A stretch of DNA of 48,153 nt from Clostridiales bacterium. Its GTDB lineage: Bacteria; Bacillota; Clostridia; Oscillospirales; Oscillospiraceae. The DNA is taken from positions 1-48,153 of the forward strand of contig JAJPXL010000050.1 in the NCBI GenBank assembly GCA_021205455.1, in the 5' to 3' direction. Made by a program: the position numbers and the translations under genes. Positions 6,859 to 16,151 of the stretch are shown here, piece after piece. The first letter of the stretch is position 1. Every line of letters begins with the position of its first letter. The notes below the pieces were generated by a model. The model searched no databases and was not told the DNA's origin. It saw only the letters and a list, made by a program, of their open reading frames with translations.

Positions 6859-9015
6859 ATGGCAGAATGTAAGATTGCGCTTGCCGGCAATCCAAACTGC
6901 GGCAAGACTACCATGTTTAATGAGCTGACCGGCGCCAGCCAGTACGTCGGCAACTGGCCCGGCGTCACGGTGGAGAAGAAAGAGGGCAAGCTGAAGGGCC
7001 ATAAGGAGGTCATCATTGAGGACCTCCCCGGCATCTACTCCCTGTCCCCCTACACGCTGGAGGAAGTGGTCAGCCGTACCTATCTCATCAATGAAAAGCC
7101 CGACGCCATCCTGAACCTGGTGGACGCCTCCAACCTGGAGCGGAACCTGTATCTGACCACCCAGCTGCTGGAGGTGGGCGTGCCCGTGGTGGTGGCCCTG
7201 AACATGATCGACCTGGTGGAGAAGAACGGCGACAAAATCGACACCAAGAAGCTGTCCAAAGCGCTGGGCTGCCCCGTGGTAGAGACCAGCGCCGTCAACG
7301 GCAAGGGCGTCATGGAGGCCGCCGAGGCCGCCATCGCCCAGGCGAAGAAGGCCGCCCCCCAGCCCAAGTGGTTCGACGAGGACGTGGAGGGCGTGCTGGG
7401 GCAGCTGGAAAACGCCGTCCGCGGCAAGTGCGACCCCGCCCACGAGCGGTGGTACGCCGTCAAGCTGTTCGAGCATGACAGCAAGGCCATCGAGGCCCTG
7501 AACCTGACCCCCTCCGCCCTGGAGCCGCTGAACGCCTCCATCCAGGCGCTGGAGCAGGACTATGACGACGACAGCGAGAGCATTATCACCTCCGGCCGCT
7601 ATGAGGCCATCGCGGCCATGCTCCAGGGCGCTTATCAGAAGAAGCCCCAGACCATGTCCACCAGCGACAAAATTGACCGCATCGTCACCAACCGCATCGC
7701 GGCCCTGCCCATCTTCGCCGTGGTCATGTGGGCGGTCTACTACATCTCCATCAACACCATCGGCGGCATCTGCACCGACTGGGTGAACGACGTGCTGTTC
7801 GGCGAGTGGATTCCCAGCGCTATCGACACCGTGCTGGAGGCCGTGGGCTGCGCCGACTGGCTCTACAGCCTGATTCAGGACGGCATTGTGGCCGGCGTCG
7901 GCGCGGTGCTGGGCTTCGTGCCCCAGATGATGGTGCTGTTCCTCTGCCTGGCCATTTTGGAGGACTGCGGCTATATGGCCCGTATCGCCTTCATCATGGA
8001 TAGGATTTTCCGCCGGTTCGGCCTGTCCGGCAAGTCCTTCATTCCCCTCCTCATCGGCACCGGCTGCGGCGTGCCCGCCATTCAGGCGTCCCGTACCATC
8101 GAGAACGATAAGGACCGGAAAATGACCATCATGACCACCACCTTCATCCCGTGCAGCGCCAAGCTGCCCATCATCGCCCTGATTGCCGGGGCGCTGTTCC
8201 CGGATTCCTCCTGGGTGGCTCCCTCCGCCTACTTTGTGGGCATTGCCGCCGTTATCATCTCCGGCATCATCCTGAAGAAGACCTCCCTCTTCGCAGGCGA
8301 CCCCGCGCCCTTCGTCATGGAGCTGCCCCCCTACCATATGCCCCGGCCCAAGGGTCTGCTGATCCATATGTGGGACCGCAGCAAGGCCTTCATCAAGAAG
8401 GCGGGCACCATCATCCTGCTGTCCACCATCGTGATTTGGTTCCTCCAGAGCTTCGGCTTTGCGGACGGCGTCTTCGGCATGGTGGACGCGGAGGATTCCA
8501 TCCTGGCCGCTATCGGCGGCGTCATCGCCGTCATCTTCCAGCCCCTGGGCTGGGGCCACTGGCAGGCAGCCGTGGGCGCTATCACCGGCCTGATCGCCAA
8601 GGAGAACGTGGTCGGCACCCTGGCCCAGCTGTACAGCGGCCTGGAGGAGGTCTCCGAGGAGGGCGAGGAGATTTGGGCCGTCCTGCCCATGTACTTCACC
8701 CAGGTCAGCGCCTACAGCTATCTGGTGTTCAACCTGCTGTGTGCCCCCTGCTTCGCCGCCATCGGCGCGGTGCGCCGTGAGATGGGCAGCGGCAAGTGGA
8801 CCTGGCTGGCCATCGGCTGGCAGTGCGGCCTGGCCTACTGCGTCAGCCTGGTGATCTACCAGTTCGGCTCCCTCCTCTTTGACGGTGCCAGCTTCGGCGT
8901 GGGTACCGTGGCCGCCATCCTGGTGGTCGCCCTCTTCGTCTACCTCCTGGTGCGCCCGGCAAAGAAGTCCGGCAGCGAGACGCTGTCCAGCGTGGCCGCC
9001 CGGGAGCAGGCCTGA
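6859..9015 (+). CDS. feoB: ferrous iron transport protein B
   Basis: FeoB is the membrane GTPase that brings Fe(II) into the cell. This 718-residue copy has the N-terminal G domain with G1 GNPNCGKTT (residues 9-17), G3 DLPG, G4 NMID and a TSAVNGKG G5-type loop, then the helical guanine-dissociation-inhibitor region. The membrane part begins near residue 280. Both Gate motifs are present: IGTGCGVPAIQASRTIEND and the FIPCSAKLPI segment with its cysteine, and later GAITGLIAKENVVGTLAQLY. Length is normal. It follows the two feoA genes by 78 bases, and GAGGAAGTGAGGAAA just upstream supplies the ribosome site. Confidence 0.97.
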   Translation: MAECKIALAGNPNCGKTTMFNELTGASQYVGNWPGVTVEKKEGKLKGHKEVIIEDLPGIYSLSPYTLEEVVSRTYLINEKPDAILNLVDASNLERNLYLTTQLLEVGVPVVVALNMIDLVEKNGDKIDTKKLSKALGCPVVETSAVNGKGVMEAAEAAIAQAKKAAPQPKWFDEDVEGVLGQLENAVRGKCDPAHERWYAVKLFEHDSKAIEALNLTPSALEPLNASIQALEQDYDDDSESIITSGRYEAIAAMLQGAYQKKPQTMSTSDKIDRIVTNRIAALPIFAVVMWAVYYISINTIGGICTDWVNDVLFGEWIPSAIDTVLEAVGCADWLYSLIQDGIVAGVGAVLGFVPQMMVLFLCLAILEDCGYMARIAFIMDRIFRRFGLSGKSFIPLLIGTGCGVPAIQASRTIENDKDRKMTIMTTTFIPCSAKLPIIALIAGALFPDSSWVAPSAYFVGIAAVIISGIILKKTSLFAGDPAPFVMELPPYHMPRPKGLLIHMWDRSKAFIKKAGTIILLSTIVIWFLQSFGFADGVFGMVDAEDSILAAIGGVIAVIFQPLGWGHWQAAVGAITGLIAKENVVGTLAQLYSGLEEVSEEGEEIWAVLPMYFTQVSAYSYLVFNLLCAPCFAAIGAVRREMGSGKWTWLAIGWQCGLAYCVSLVIYQFGSLLFDGASFGVGTVAAILVVALFVYLLVRPAKKSGSETLSSVAAREQA

Positions 9016-9053
9016 CCCCTATCCATCTCATCCTACAGGAAGGAGCGTTCTTT

Positions 9054-9212
9054 ATGGGAACCGCAGTTGTCCTATTAGTCCTCATCGTCATCGTGGTTCT
9101 GGCCATCCGCTCCACCTTCGGCCTCGGGAAGAAGAAGCATTCCGACGGCTCTGACGGCGGATGCGGCAGCGGGTGCAGTAACTGCCCCTATTGCAGCAGC
9201 TGCAAGAAGTGA
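9054..9212 (+). CDS. FeoB-associated Cys-rich membrane protein
   Basis: A 52-residue protein. Residues 4-18 (AVVLLVLIVIVVLAI) form one membrane helix. The rest is a basic stretch (KKKH) and a cysteine-rich tail with Cys at 37, 41, 44, 47 and 50, ending CSSCKK. This matches the small FeoB-associated Cys-rich family found downstream of feoB in Firmicutes, thought to help with Fe(II) uptake; its exact role is not known. An AGGAAGGAGC ribosome site lies just before the ATG. It is the last gene of the Feo operon and is followed by a strong terminator. Confidence 0.9.
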   Translation: MGTAVVLLVLIVIVVLAIRSTFGLGKKKHSDGSDGGCGSGCSNCPYCSSCKK

Positions 9213-9249
9213 CCTGCTGACCGACCCGCAGGCAACCGTATCACCTGTT

Positions 9250-9288
9250 CAGCGGCGTGACGCCAATCCGTCACGCCGCTGTTTTTTT
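9250..9288 (+). terminator. intrinsic terminator of the feo operon
   Basis: A perfect 13-bp stem (9250-9262/9269-9281, CAGCGGCGTGACG with CGTCACGCCGCTG), 6-base loop, followed by seven T. Confidence 0.92.
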
Positions 9289-9299
9289 GCAATTTGCCC

Positions 9300-9328
9300 T
9301 TCCAAAACGGAGGGGGATATTGTATAAT
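9300..9328 (+). promoter_or_regulatory. promoter of the GH31 gene
   Basis: TATAAT at 9323-9328 with TTCCAA (9300-9305) 17 bases upstream. The -10 is perfect; the -35 is weak. Confidence 0.5.
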
Positions 9329-9394
9329 CAAATAATCCACCTACGGCATCCCGCTGCGGCCCTTCACCCATTTCCACAAAGGAGGAAACAAGGT

Positions 9395-11467
9395 ATGATA
9401 CGAAAGAAATCCTATGGTCATCCCTTTGATACAGAGGCCGTTGTCGGCTCCTATGTGCCCCTGGACGGCGCGCTGCCCTTCCTGACCGAGGAGGGCGGTG
9501 GGCGGTTCTCCTGCCCTCTGGATGAGGACGCTGTGGTCTACGGCCTGGGGGAGAACGTCCGGGGCATCAACAAACGGGGCTGGATCTATGAAAGCGTCTG
9601 CTCCGACGACCCCAGCCACCGGGAAGACACCCACTCCCTCTACGGGGCGCACAACTTCCTGATTGTGGACGGGGCGCAGCGGTTCGGCGTGTTTGTGGAC
9701 TACCCTGGCAAAGTGACCTTCGACGTGGGCTATACCGACAGCAGCGTCCTGACGATTCAGACGGAGGAGCCCGACCTGGACCTGTACCTGATTGACGGGG
9801 ACGGGCCGGAGGACATCGTCCGGCAGTTCCGCGCCCTGGTGGGGCGGAGCTATATCCCGCCCAAGTGGGCCTTCGGCTACGGGCAGAGCCGTTGGAGCTA
9901 CATGACCGCCGATGAGGTGCGGGAGGTGGCGGCCCGCTACCGGGCGGCGGGCATCCCCCTGGACGCCATCTACCTGGACATCGACTATATGGAGGACTAT
10001 AAGGACTTCACCGTAAATCAGGAAGCGTTCCCCGACCTGCCCGGCCTGGCCGCTGAACTGAAGGAGCAGGGCATCCGCCTGGTGCCCATCATTGACGCGG
10101 GGGTGAAAATCGAGCCGGGATACCCTGTCTACGAGGAAGGGGTGCGGCAGGGTTACTTCTGCACAGAGGCGGATGGGTCCAATTTTGTGGCCGCCGTTTG
10201 GCCAGGGTTGGTCCACTTCCCGGACGTGCTGAACGAGGAGGTCAGGCGCTGGTTCGGCGGGTACTACAAGGTGCTGCTGGATCAGGGCATAGAGGGCTTC
10301 TGGAACGACATGAACGAGCCTTCCATCTTCTATTCGGAGCAGCGGCTGAAGACCACCTTTGACAAAATCGACGAGTGCCGCACCGAGACGCCGGACCTCC
10401 ACACCTTTGGCGCTTTGCAGGGGCTGCTCGGCGGACTGAAAAACAATCCGGAGGATTACAAGTACTTCTATCACCGGTATAAGGACGGCAGGGTGCGCCA
10501 CGACAGGGTGCACAACCTCTACGGCTACAACATGACCCGTGCCGCCGGAGAGGCCATGGAGGCCCTGGAGCCGGAGAAGCGCATTCTGCTGTTCTCCCGC
10601 TCCTCCTACATCGGGATGCACCGCTACGGCGGCATCTGGACCGGAGATAACCTGTCCTGGTGGTCCCATATCCTGCTGAATCTGCAGATGATGCCCTCCC
10701 TGAATATGTGCGGCTTCCTCTACGTCGGGGCCGACCTGGGCGGCTTCGGCGCGGATGTCACGGAGGATCTGCTGCTGCGCTGGCTGGCGCTGGGGGTGTT
10801 TACCCCGCTGATGCGGAACCACTCGGCCATGGGGACCAGGCGGCAGGAGGTCTATCAGTTCCCCCATGTGGAAGCGTTCCGGCAGATTATCTCCCTGCGG
10901 TACGTCCTCCTGCCCTACCTCTACAGTGAGTACATGAAGGCGGCCCTGGGGAACGGAATGTATTTTCGGCCCCTGGCCTTCGCCTACCCGGAGGACGCCT
11001 TCGCCCGCAGAGTGGAGGACCAGCTGATGGTGGGGGAAAGCGTGATGATTGCGCCGGTCTATCAGCAAAACGCCAGAGGGCGCTACGTCTACCTGCCGGA
11101 GCGGATGAAGCTGGTGCGCTTCGGCGGCTCCCACCAGGCGGGGCAGACTGTGCTGGAAACGGTGCAGGAGGAGCTGCTGGAGCCGGGCCACCATTATATT
11201 GACGTGGCCCTGGACGAGGTGGCCTTCTTCCTCCGGCCGGGGCACCTGGTCCCGGTGTCCCGGGGCGGGTGCTGCGTGGCGGACGTGGACTTCACCCATT
11301 TGAAGCTGCTGGGCTACCCGGAGGGCGGCTGCTCCTACGAGCTGTATGACGACGACGGCTTCCGGCGGGATTACGATGACCCCGCCCACATCACCCGCAT
11401 CCGTGTGGACGGCGACGGCAGCGTACACACCGAGGGGACCGCGGGGAAGGAAGTCCAATGGCTGTGA
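9395..11467 (+). CDS. GH31 alpha-glucosidase
   Basis: A 690-residue glycoside hydrolase of family 31, which removes terminal alpha-linked glucose (or xylose) from oligosaccharides. The family nucleophile motif WNDMNEP is present with Asp305, and the acid/base motif WTGDNLSWW with Asp418. The N-terminal beta domain covers about residues 1-150, the barrel about 155-500 (PKWAFGYGQSRWSY, YLDIDYM), and the distal beta domains follow. No signal peptide, so cytosolic. I start at the ATG at 9395, with GGAGGA at 9381-9386; the frame is open further upstream, but no good ribosome site is there. Single-gene transcript. Likely activity is on maltose- or isomaltose-type sugars, which would suit a genome region rich in glycogen genes; xylosidase specificity is not excluded. 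Confidence 0.93.
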   Translation: MIRKKSYGHPFDTEAVVGSYVPLDGALPFLTEEGGGRFSCPLDEDAVVYGLGENVRGINKRGWIYESVCSDDPSHREDTHSLYGAHNFLIVDGAQRFGVFVDYPGKVTFDVGYTDSSVLTIQTEEPDLDLYLIDGDGPEDIVRQFRALVGRSYIPPKWAFGYGQSRWSYMTADEVREVAARYRAAGIPLDAIYLDIDYMEDYKDFTVNQEAFPDLPGLAAELKEQGIRLVPIIDAGVKIEPGYPVYEEGVRQGYFCTEADGSNFVAAVWPGLVHFPDVLNEEVRRWFGGYYKVLLDQGIEGFWNDMNEPSIFYSEQRLKTTFDKIDECRTETPDLHTFGALQGLLGGLKNNPEDYKYFYHRYKDGRVRHDRVHNLYGYNMTRAAGEAMEALEPEKRILLFSRSSYIGMHRYGGIWTGDNLSWWSHILLNLQMMPSLNMCGFLYVGADLGGFGADVTEDLLLRWLALGVFTPLMRNHSAMGTRRQEVYQFPHVEAFRQIISLRYVLLPYLYSEYMKAALGNGMYFRPLAFAYPEDAFARRVEDQLMVGESVMIAPVYQQNARGRYVYLPERMKLVRFGGSHQAGQTVLETVQEELLEPGHHYIDVALDEVAFFLRPGHLVPVSRGGCCVADVDFTHLKLLGYPEGGCSYELYDDDGFRRDYDDPAHITRIRVDGDGSVHTEGTAGKEVQWL

Positions 11468-11479
11468 CCCGCCGGCCAC

Positions 11480-11521
11480 AAAAAAACGAGACCTGGGAAC
11501 CGGATTCGGTTCCCAGGCCTC
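11480..11521 (-). terminator. terminator of the nitrogenase-like operon
   Basis: A 10-bp perfect stem (11492-11501/11508-11517, CCTGGGAACC with GGTTCCCAGG), extended by GAG/CTC, runs into seven T on the minus strand (A run at 11480-11486). No T-run follows on the plus strand, so it serves the minus-strand operon and not the convergent GH31 gene. Confidence 0.85.
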
Positions 11522-11544
11522 GCTTGCGTTCAGAGGAGCGGCGC

Positions 11545-12393
<849 letters not shown>

Positions 12394-12413
12394 TTATCGG
12401 AACCGTTTTGTCG

Positions 12414-13514
12414 TTACAGTACGCTGTCCAGCCACTGATTCAGCTGGCTGCCCACCAGCGGCGGCAAACTGCCGGAGGGGGCGATGGATGCCTCACAGGG
12501 CAGGTTCACCCACCTGGCCCCGTCGGGAGCCAGGGCGCTGGCGTTCTCATCGGCCAGAATCAGCTTGTAGCCGCCCGCTTCCAGCAGGGCCTTGAGCTGC
12601 TCCTCGCTTTTCAGCTTCACGTCGCCGGAAAGCTGCTGGGATTTGTCCATGGTGAAGAAGCTGGCCACCTGGACGTGCTCCATGCCGTACTCTAATTGCA
12701 GCGTGGCGCGGATGGCGCTTGCCATATACTGCTCCGCCACGATCAGCACCTCCGGCGCGCCTGCCCCGTTCCGGGGAAGCTCCGGTGCTGTGCCGTCCTG
12801 AACCGCCTGGGCCAGCCGCTGACTCCACGCCGCGCCAAAGGGTGCGCCCGCCACATAGGGTGTCCCATAGGCGGATTGCAGCGCCTTGGCCGCCCGCAGC
12901 CCCGCCACGGAGGTGACCAAGTTGCAGCGGGCGTTGGCTGCCTGTTTCAGGTTGGACAGGGTCTCCCTGCCGCCCCAACGGGACAGGATGGGGCCCCAGC
13001 GCTCCTGCGCCCAGCGTTCCACCGCCTCCAGGTTGCCGCTGCCCCAGTTCAGGGCGCTGCCCCCCATCAGGTTGACACCGTCAGGGTCGCCCTCCGGCTG
13101 GGCCACCACGGTTTTCGCCAGAGCCTCCAGGCTCCGGGCGACGCCGTTCTCCCAGGTCTTGTGGCCGGTGACCTCCACCGCCGCAGCGGGCAGGCCGCTC
13201 TCCCGGGTGATTTGCTCCGCAATCTCCCCCAGGTCGGTGCCAATCATGGAGGCGCAGGGGGCCGCGCACAGCAACACGAACTTCGGCCCCAGCTGGTTGC
13301 TCCCGGTGCGGAAGGCGCCCAGCACCTTCTCCCTCGTGCCGCCCACCACGTCCTCGGAGCGGATATGGGAGGCCACCATGCGCACAGCGTGGCTCTTGCT
13401 GCGGTACTCTGTGCTGTCGTCAATGATGCCCATGCCGTCGGTGTTGCTGACCACCTCTTCCAGGCCAAAGGTATCCGCCAGGAAGGGAGGCATAGAAAGC
13501 CAAAGATTTTTCAT
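12414..13514 (-). CDS. nitrogenase component 1-like subunit, smaller
   Basis: A 366-residue member of the nitrogenase component 1 / oxidoreductase family. Residues 53-60 (SEDVVGGT) followed by VLLCAAPCASMIGTDL (80-95) match the place where NifD/NifK have their GG loop and the cluster cysteine before IGDD. The N-terminal region that normally carries the HGPxGC cysteine is absent. Only Cys83, 87, 197 and 340 exist, so it cannot supply a full P-cluster half by itself. The ATG at 13514 overlaps the upstream gene's stop (ATGA), with GGAGG nine bases before; this is tight translational coupling. It is shorter than NifD (about 480). Its substrate is unknown. It probably forms the catalytic heterodimer with the 466-residue protein encoded upstream. 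Confidence 0.82.
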   Translation of the reverse strand: MKNLWLSMPPFLADTFGLEEVVSNTDGMGIIDDSTEYRSKSHAVRMVASHIRSEDVVGGTREKVLGAFRTGSNQLGPKFVLLCAAPCASMIGTDLGEIAEQITRESGLPAAAVEVTGHKTWENGVARSLEALAKTVVAQPEGDPDGVNLMGGSALNWGSGNLEAVERWAQERWGPILSRWGGRETLSNLKQAANARCNLVTSVAGLRAAKALQSAYGTPYVAGAPFGAAWSQRLAQAVQDGTAPELPRNGAGAPEVLIVAEQYMASAIRATLQLEYGMEHVQVASFFTMDKSQQLSGDVKLKSEEQLKALLEAGGYKLILADENASALAPDGARWVNLPCEASIAPSGSLPPLVGSQLNQWLDSVL

Positions 13515-14911
13515 CGGTACAGTCCTCCGTTTCCGTTTGTCAGCTGGCGCAGCAGTCCGGCGCTGGCGGTATAGCCGCACTGGACAGTGGGCGTGCCCCG
13601 CTGTCCGCCGTGGCCGCCGTAACCCGGTCTGCCGCCGCCTTCACCGTGGCCGCGCCCAGCCCATTCCGGCCTGCCGCCGCCTTCGCCGTGGCCGCGCCCG
13701 GCCCATTCCGGCCTGCCGCCGCCTTCGCCGCGATTACGGCCAGCCCACTCCGGCTTGCCGCCTCCTTCGCCGTGGCCATGTCCGGCCCACTCCGGTTTGC
13801 CTCCGCCTTCGCCGTGGCCGCGTCCGGCCCACTCCGGTCTGCCGCCGGATGCACCACGGTCACGGCCTTGCTCGCCATAGCCGGGCTTTCCAACACCGTA
13901 GCCGCCCTGTCTGCGCACGGCCTTTTCCACCTTCACCGCCGGGGCGTTGGCCGCGAACCAGGTTTGCAGGTCCTGATTCTCGCCGCTCAGCTCCGCCGTC
14001 ACCCGCGTAACAGGCAGCCCGGCCTCGTACAGCCACTTTGCCACGGCAAGGCTGCCCTCCACCGTGACCGTGTCGTTCGCGCAGGCACGCTTCGCCTGGG
14101 CAAGCTGCTCCTCCAGCTGGGCACGGCAGGCCGCCGTGTCCAGCGTGACCCCCAGGGCCTGGCCGATGGCCTGATAGGCGCGTTCCAGCGCCTCCGCGCC
14201 GTACACGCCCCCCAGCACCACATAGGGGATGCCCAGCCGGGCCTGGAGCCGCTGGCCCAGCGCCTCGCCGCCGTCCTCCACGCAGATAATGTTCAGGTGA
14301 GCCTTCGCCATCTCCTGATACTGGGCGAAGGTCTTGCACTCCCGCAAGAGGTTGATGCGCTCCACGCCCGCGCCGGTCAACAGCTGGCGCAGCTCGCTGT
14401 CCGCCGCCAGCTCGCCAGTGGTCAGCACATTCACGCTGACCTCCTGGCTGGGCTCCGCCTTTTGCAGCATATCGTAGACCATGGAGTCCACTGAGTCCTC
14501 GTCCTCCGCCCCGGCGTCGTGCTGCACGCCGCACAGGTGGCAGCCGGTGTGGGCGCGAATCGGCACGCCGGTCTGGGCCTCCATCTTGTCAATGAGGAGC
14601 TGCCAGTCCGTGGACAGCAGCGCCGCCTGGCAGCCCGCCGTCAGGTAGATGCCGCCGGGATGCCGCACCTCCACCAGCTCCGTGATGGCCTCCTCGATTT
14701 TGCTCAGGTAGCGCCCGGTGATGAAGTCCACCTCGTCCAGACACAGGAAGGCCAGCCGCCCCTGCTTTTGCAGGTCGGACAGCTCCTGGGCCCGGTGACG
14801 GGTGCAGGCCATGGCCCCGATGAACAGGATCTGCGTCTCCGGCACCAGGGCAAAGCCGCTGAACGCCATCCCCCGCTGCTTCTGGCGGGTAATCGTCTTT
14901 GTTGTATTCAC
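13511..14911 (-). CDS. nitrogenase component 1-like subunit with Gly/His-rich repeat tail
   Basis: A 466-residue protein. Residues 1-335 resemble component 1 subunits, in particular the N-type subunit of dark protochlorophyllide reductase. Cys36 lies in LFIGAMACTRHR, Cys57 in FLCLDEVD and Cys94 in IYLTAGCQAALLSTD, the three positions that bind an Fe-S cluster in that family. HTGCHLCG adds Cys124 and 127. A middle Rossmann-like part includes LNIICVEDGGEALGQRLQARLGIPYVVLGG. From 356 to 439 come six 14-residue repeats rich in Gly, Trp and His, then a short tail with Cys445. The start codon is GTG, with AAAGGATG upstream. First gene of the operon. The repeats are not a feature of known nitrogenase homologues. 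The function of the whole complex is unknown. Confidence 0.8.
   Translation of the reverse strand: MNTTKTITRQKQRGMAFSGFALVPETQILFIGAMACTRHRAQELSDLQKQGRLAFLCLDEVDFITGRYLSKIEEAITELVEVRHPGGIYLTAGCQAALLSTDWQLLIDKMEAQTGVPIRAHTGCHLCGVQHDAGAEDEDSVDSMVYDMLQKAEPSQEVSVNVLTTGELAADSELRQLLTGAGVERINLLRECKTFAQYQEMAKAHLNIICVEDGGEALGQRLQARLGIPYVVLGGVYGAEALERAYQAIGQALGVTLDTAACRAQLEEQLAQAKRACANDTVTVEGSLAVAKWLYEAGLPVTRVTAELSGENQDLQTWFAANAPAVKVEKAVRRQGGYGVGKPGYGEQGRDRGASGGRPEWAGRGHGEGGGKPEWAGHGHGEGGGKPEWAGRNRGEGGGRPEWAGRGHGEGGGRPEWAGRGHGEGGGRPGYGGHGGQRGTPTVQCGYTASAGLLRQLTNGNGGLYR
13595..13846 (-). repeat. six in-frame 42-bp tandem repeats
   Basis: The DNA repeats with a 42-base period and encodes GG(R/K)PEWAG(R/H)(G/N)(H/R)GEG five times, plus a sixth degenerate copy (GGRPGYGGHGGQRG). 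Copies differ at third codon positions and at the R/K and H/R sites, so the array is not brand new. The reading frame is kept throughout. Confidence 0.92.
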
Positions 14912-14973
14912 TCAAAAATCATCCTTTACTGAATCATCCCGCTTGTGTGGGTTATTTTCCTTGGTACGGCTTT

Positions 14974-15002
14974 ATTGTAGCACGGCGCGCTTTATTTGTC
15001 AA
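14974..15002 (-). promoter_or_regulatory. promoter of the nitrogenase-like operon, with palindrome at the -35
   Basis: On the minus strand TTGACA (15002-14997), 17 bases, TACAAT (14979-14974): a near-consensus sigma-70 promoter. The palindrome AGGTACCT (15002-15009) touches the -35, and GTTAG (15012-15008 on the minus strand) lies within the same patch, recalling the boxes at the feo promoter. This could be an operator. About 60 bases of untranslated leader precede the GTG start. Confidence 0.75.
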
Positions 15003-15034
15003 GGTACCTAACTATTATTTTTTCTTTTTTTCGC

Positions 15035-15067
15035 AAAAAAGGGACGCCGAGGCAATGCCTCAGCGTC
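15035..15067 (-). terminator. terminator of the short-chain dehydrogenase gene
   Basis: Stem of two 5-bp blocks (15043-15047/15063-15067 and 15049-15053/15057-15061) joined by a pair that is a G-U wobble only in the minus-strand RNA, with a 3-base loop. It runs into six T on the minus strand. Confidence 0.85.
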
Positions 15068-15107
15068 TCTGATACAAGTGATACGATTGTGCAGGCGGCA
15101 ACCCCGA

Positions 15108-15893
15108 TTACACGCAGGTATAGCCGCCGTCCACCGCCAGAATCTGACCGGTGACATAGCTGGATTCTTCCGCGCCCAGGAAGACAGCGGCGGAGTTCAG
15201 CTCACCGGCATGGCCATACCGCTTCATGGGGACGGAGGTGTTGGCAAACGCCTGGAAGGCGTCGCTGTCCAGCGTCTCCGTGGTCAGCTCGGTATAGAAA
15301 TACCCCGGGCAAATGGCGTTCACCGTGATGCCGGACGTGGCCAGCTCCGCAGCTGCGCCCCGGGTGAAGTTCACCACTGCGCCCTTGGTGGTGTGGTAGG
15401 CGATGGTGGGGAGGGCAGTGTTGCCCACCATGCCGTAGATGGAGGCGATGTTGATCACGCGGCCATAGGTCTGCTTTCCGTCAGCCATCGCCTTCTGCAT
15501 CAGCTTTACAAAGGCCTGGGTAACCGCAAACACAGAAGTAAGGTCAAGCCCCAGGGTGAAGTCCCAGTCCTCCTTCTTATAATCCACCAGCGGGGTACCG
15601 GTGCCCTTTTCGCCTCCGGCGTCGTTCACAATGACTTCCACATGGCCGAACACCTCGTCCACCTTTGCCACCGCGGCGGCGATGGCGTCCGCCTTCGTCA
15701 CATCGCAGGCGACGGGCAGCACCTTGACGCCGTACTTTTCAGACCATTCCTTTGCGCTGGCCTCCAGCCGCTCCACACGTCTGGCCAGCAGGACCAGGTC
15801 TGCGCCCACCTGAGCGTAGCCCTCCGCCATCTGCTTGCCGAGGCCGGAGGACGCTCCGGTGACAGCCACTACCTTACCCTTGTAATCAAACAT
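15108..15893 (-). CDS. short-chain dehydrogenase/reductase, NAD(P)-dependent
   Basis: A 261-residue classical SDR enzyme of the cytosol. The cofactor motif TGASSGLG is near residues 13-20, the NDAG-type motif at IVNDAGG near 90, the catalytic Ser in INIASIYG and the YHTTK catalytic Tyr/Lys pair near 160, followed by ICPGYFYTEL. The RR in LARRVERL after strand 2 suggests NADP(H). The overall pattern resembles gluconate 5-dehydrogenase and FabG-like enzymes, but the substrate cannot be fixed. I start at the ATG at 15893, eight bases after AAGGAG; the GTG nine bases earlier abuts that site. It has its own promoter and terminator, so it is not part of the nitrogenase-like operon. Confidence 0.9.
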   Translation of the reverse strand: MFDYKGKVVAVTGASSGLGKQMAEGYAQVGADLVLLARRVERLEASAKEWSEKYGVKVLPVACDVTKADAIAAAVAKVDEVFGHVEVIVNDAGGEKGTGTPLVDYKKEDWDFTLGLDLTSVFAVTQAFVKLMQKAMADGKQTYGRVINIASIYGMVGNTALPTIAYHTTKGAVVNFTRGAAAELATSGITVNAICPGYFYTELTTETLDSDAFQAFANTSVPMKRYGHAGELNSAAVFLGAEESSYVTGQILAVDGGYTCV

Positions 15894-16003
15894 ACGAACC
15901 ACTCCTTACACAGCATTTGTAAAAAAACTACGATTAGCAAGCAAGACGACGCCCGCTTACCGGGATTGTAAACCTACAACAGCATCTCCTGCTCCTATCT
16001 ATC

Positions 16004-16031
16004 ATTATACGCCAAACCCAGAGTTTGTCAA
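16004..16031 (-). promoter_or_regulatory. promoter of the short-chain dehydrogenase gene
   Basis: On the minus strand TTGACA (16031-16026), 16 bases, TATAAT (16009-16004). Both boxes match consensus. A leader of about 100 bases follows. Confidence 0.75.
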
Positions 16032-16084
16032 TTATTTATCAATTTTTTCATTCATTTGGTGGGAGATGTCTGTTGAACACGCAG

Positions 16085-16114
16085 AAAGGACGCCACAGCA
16101 ATGCTGCGGCGTCC
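16085..16114 (-). terminator. terminator of the glycogen operon
   Basis: A stem of 7 bp (16088-16094/16108-16114, GGACGCC with GGCGTCC), one mismatch and CAGC/GCTG, loop of 3 bases, then TTTC on the minus strand. The T-run is short. Confidence 0.55.
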
Positions 16115-16151
16115 TCTGCACGTCTGATGGATTTTGCAATGGCTGTCTGTG

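Noticed and set aside
13595..13846. Regular 42-base repeats considered as a CRISPR array
   Set aside because: The repeats are contiguous without unique spacers, stay in one reading frame and encode a repeated peptide in the nitrogenase-like subunit.
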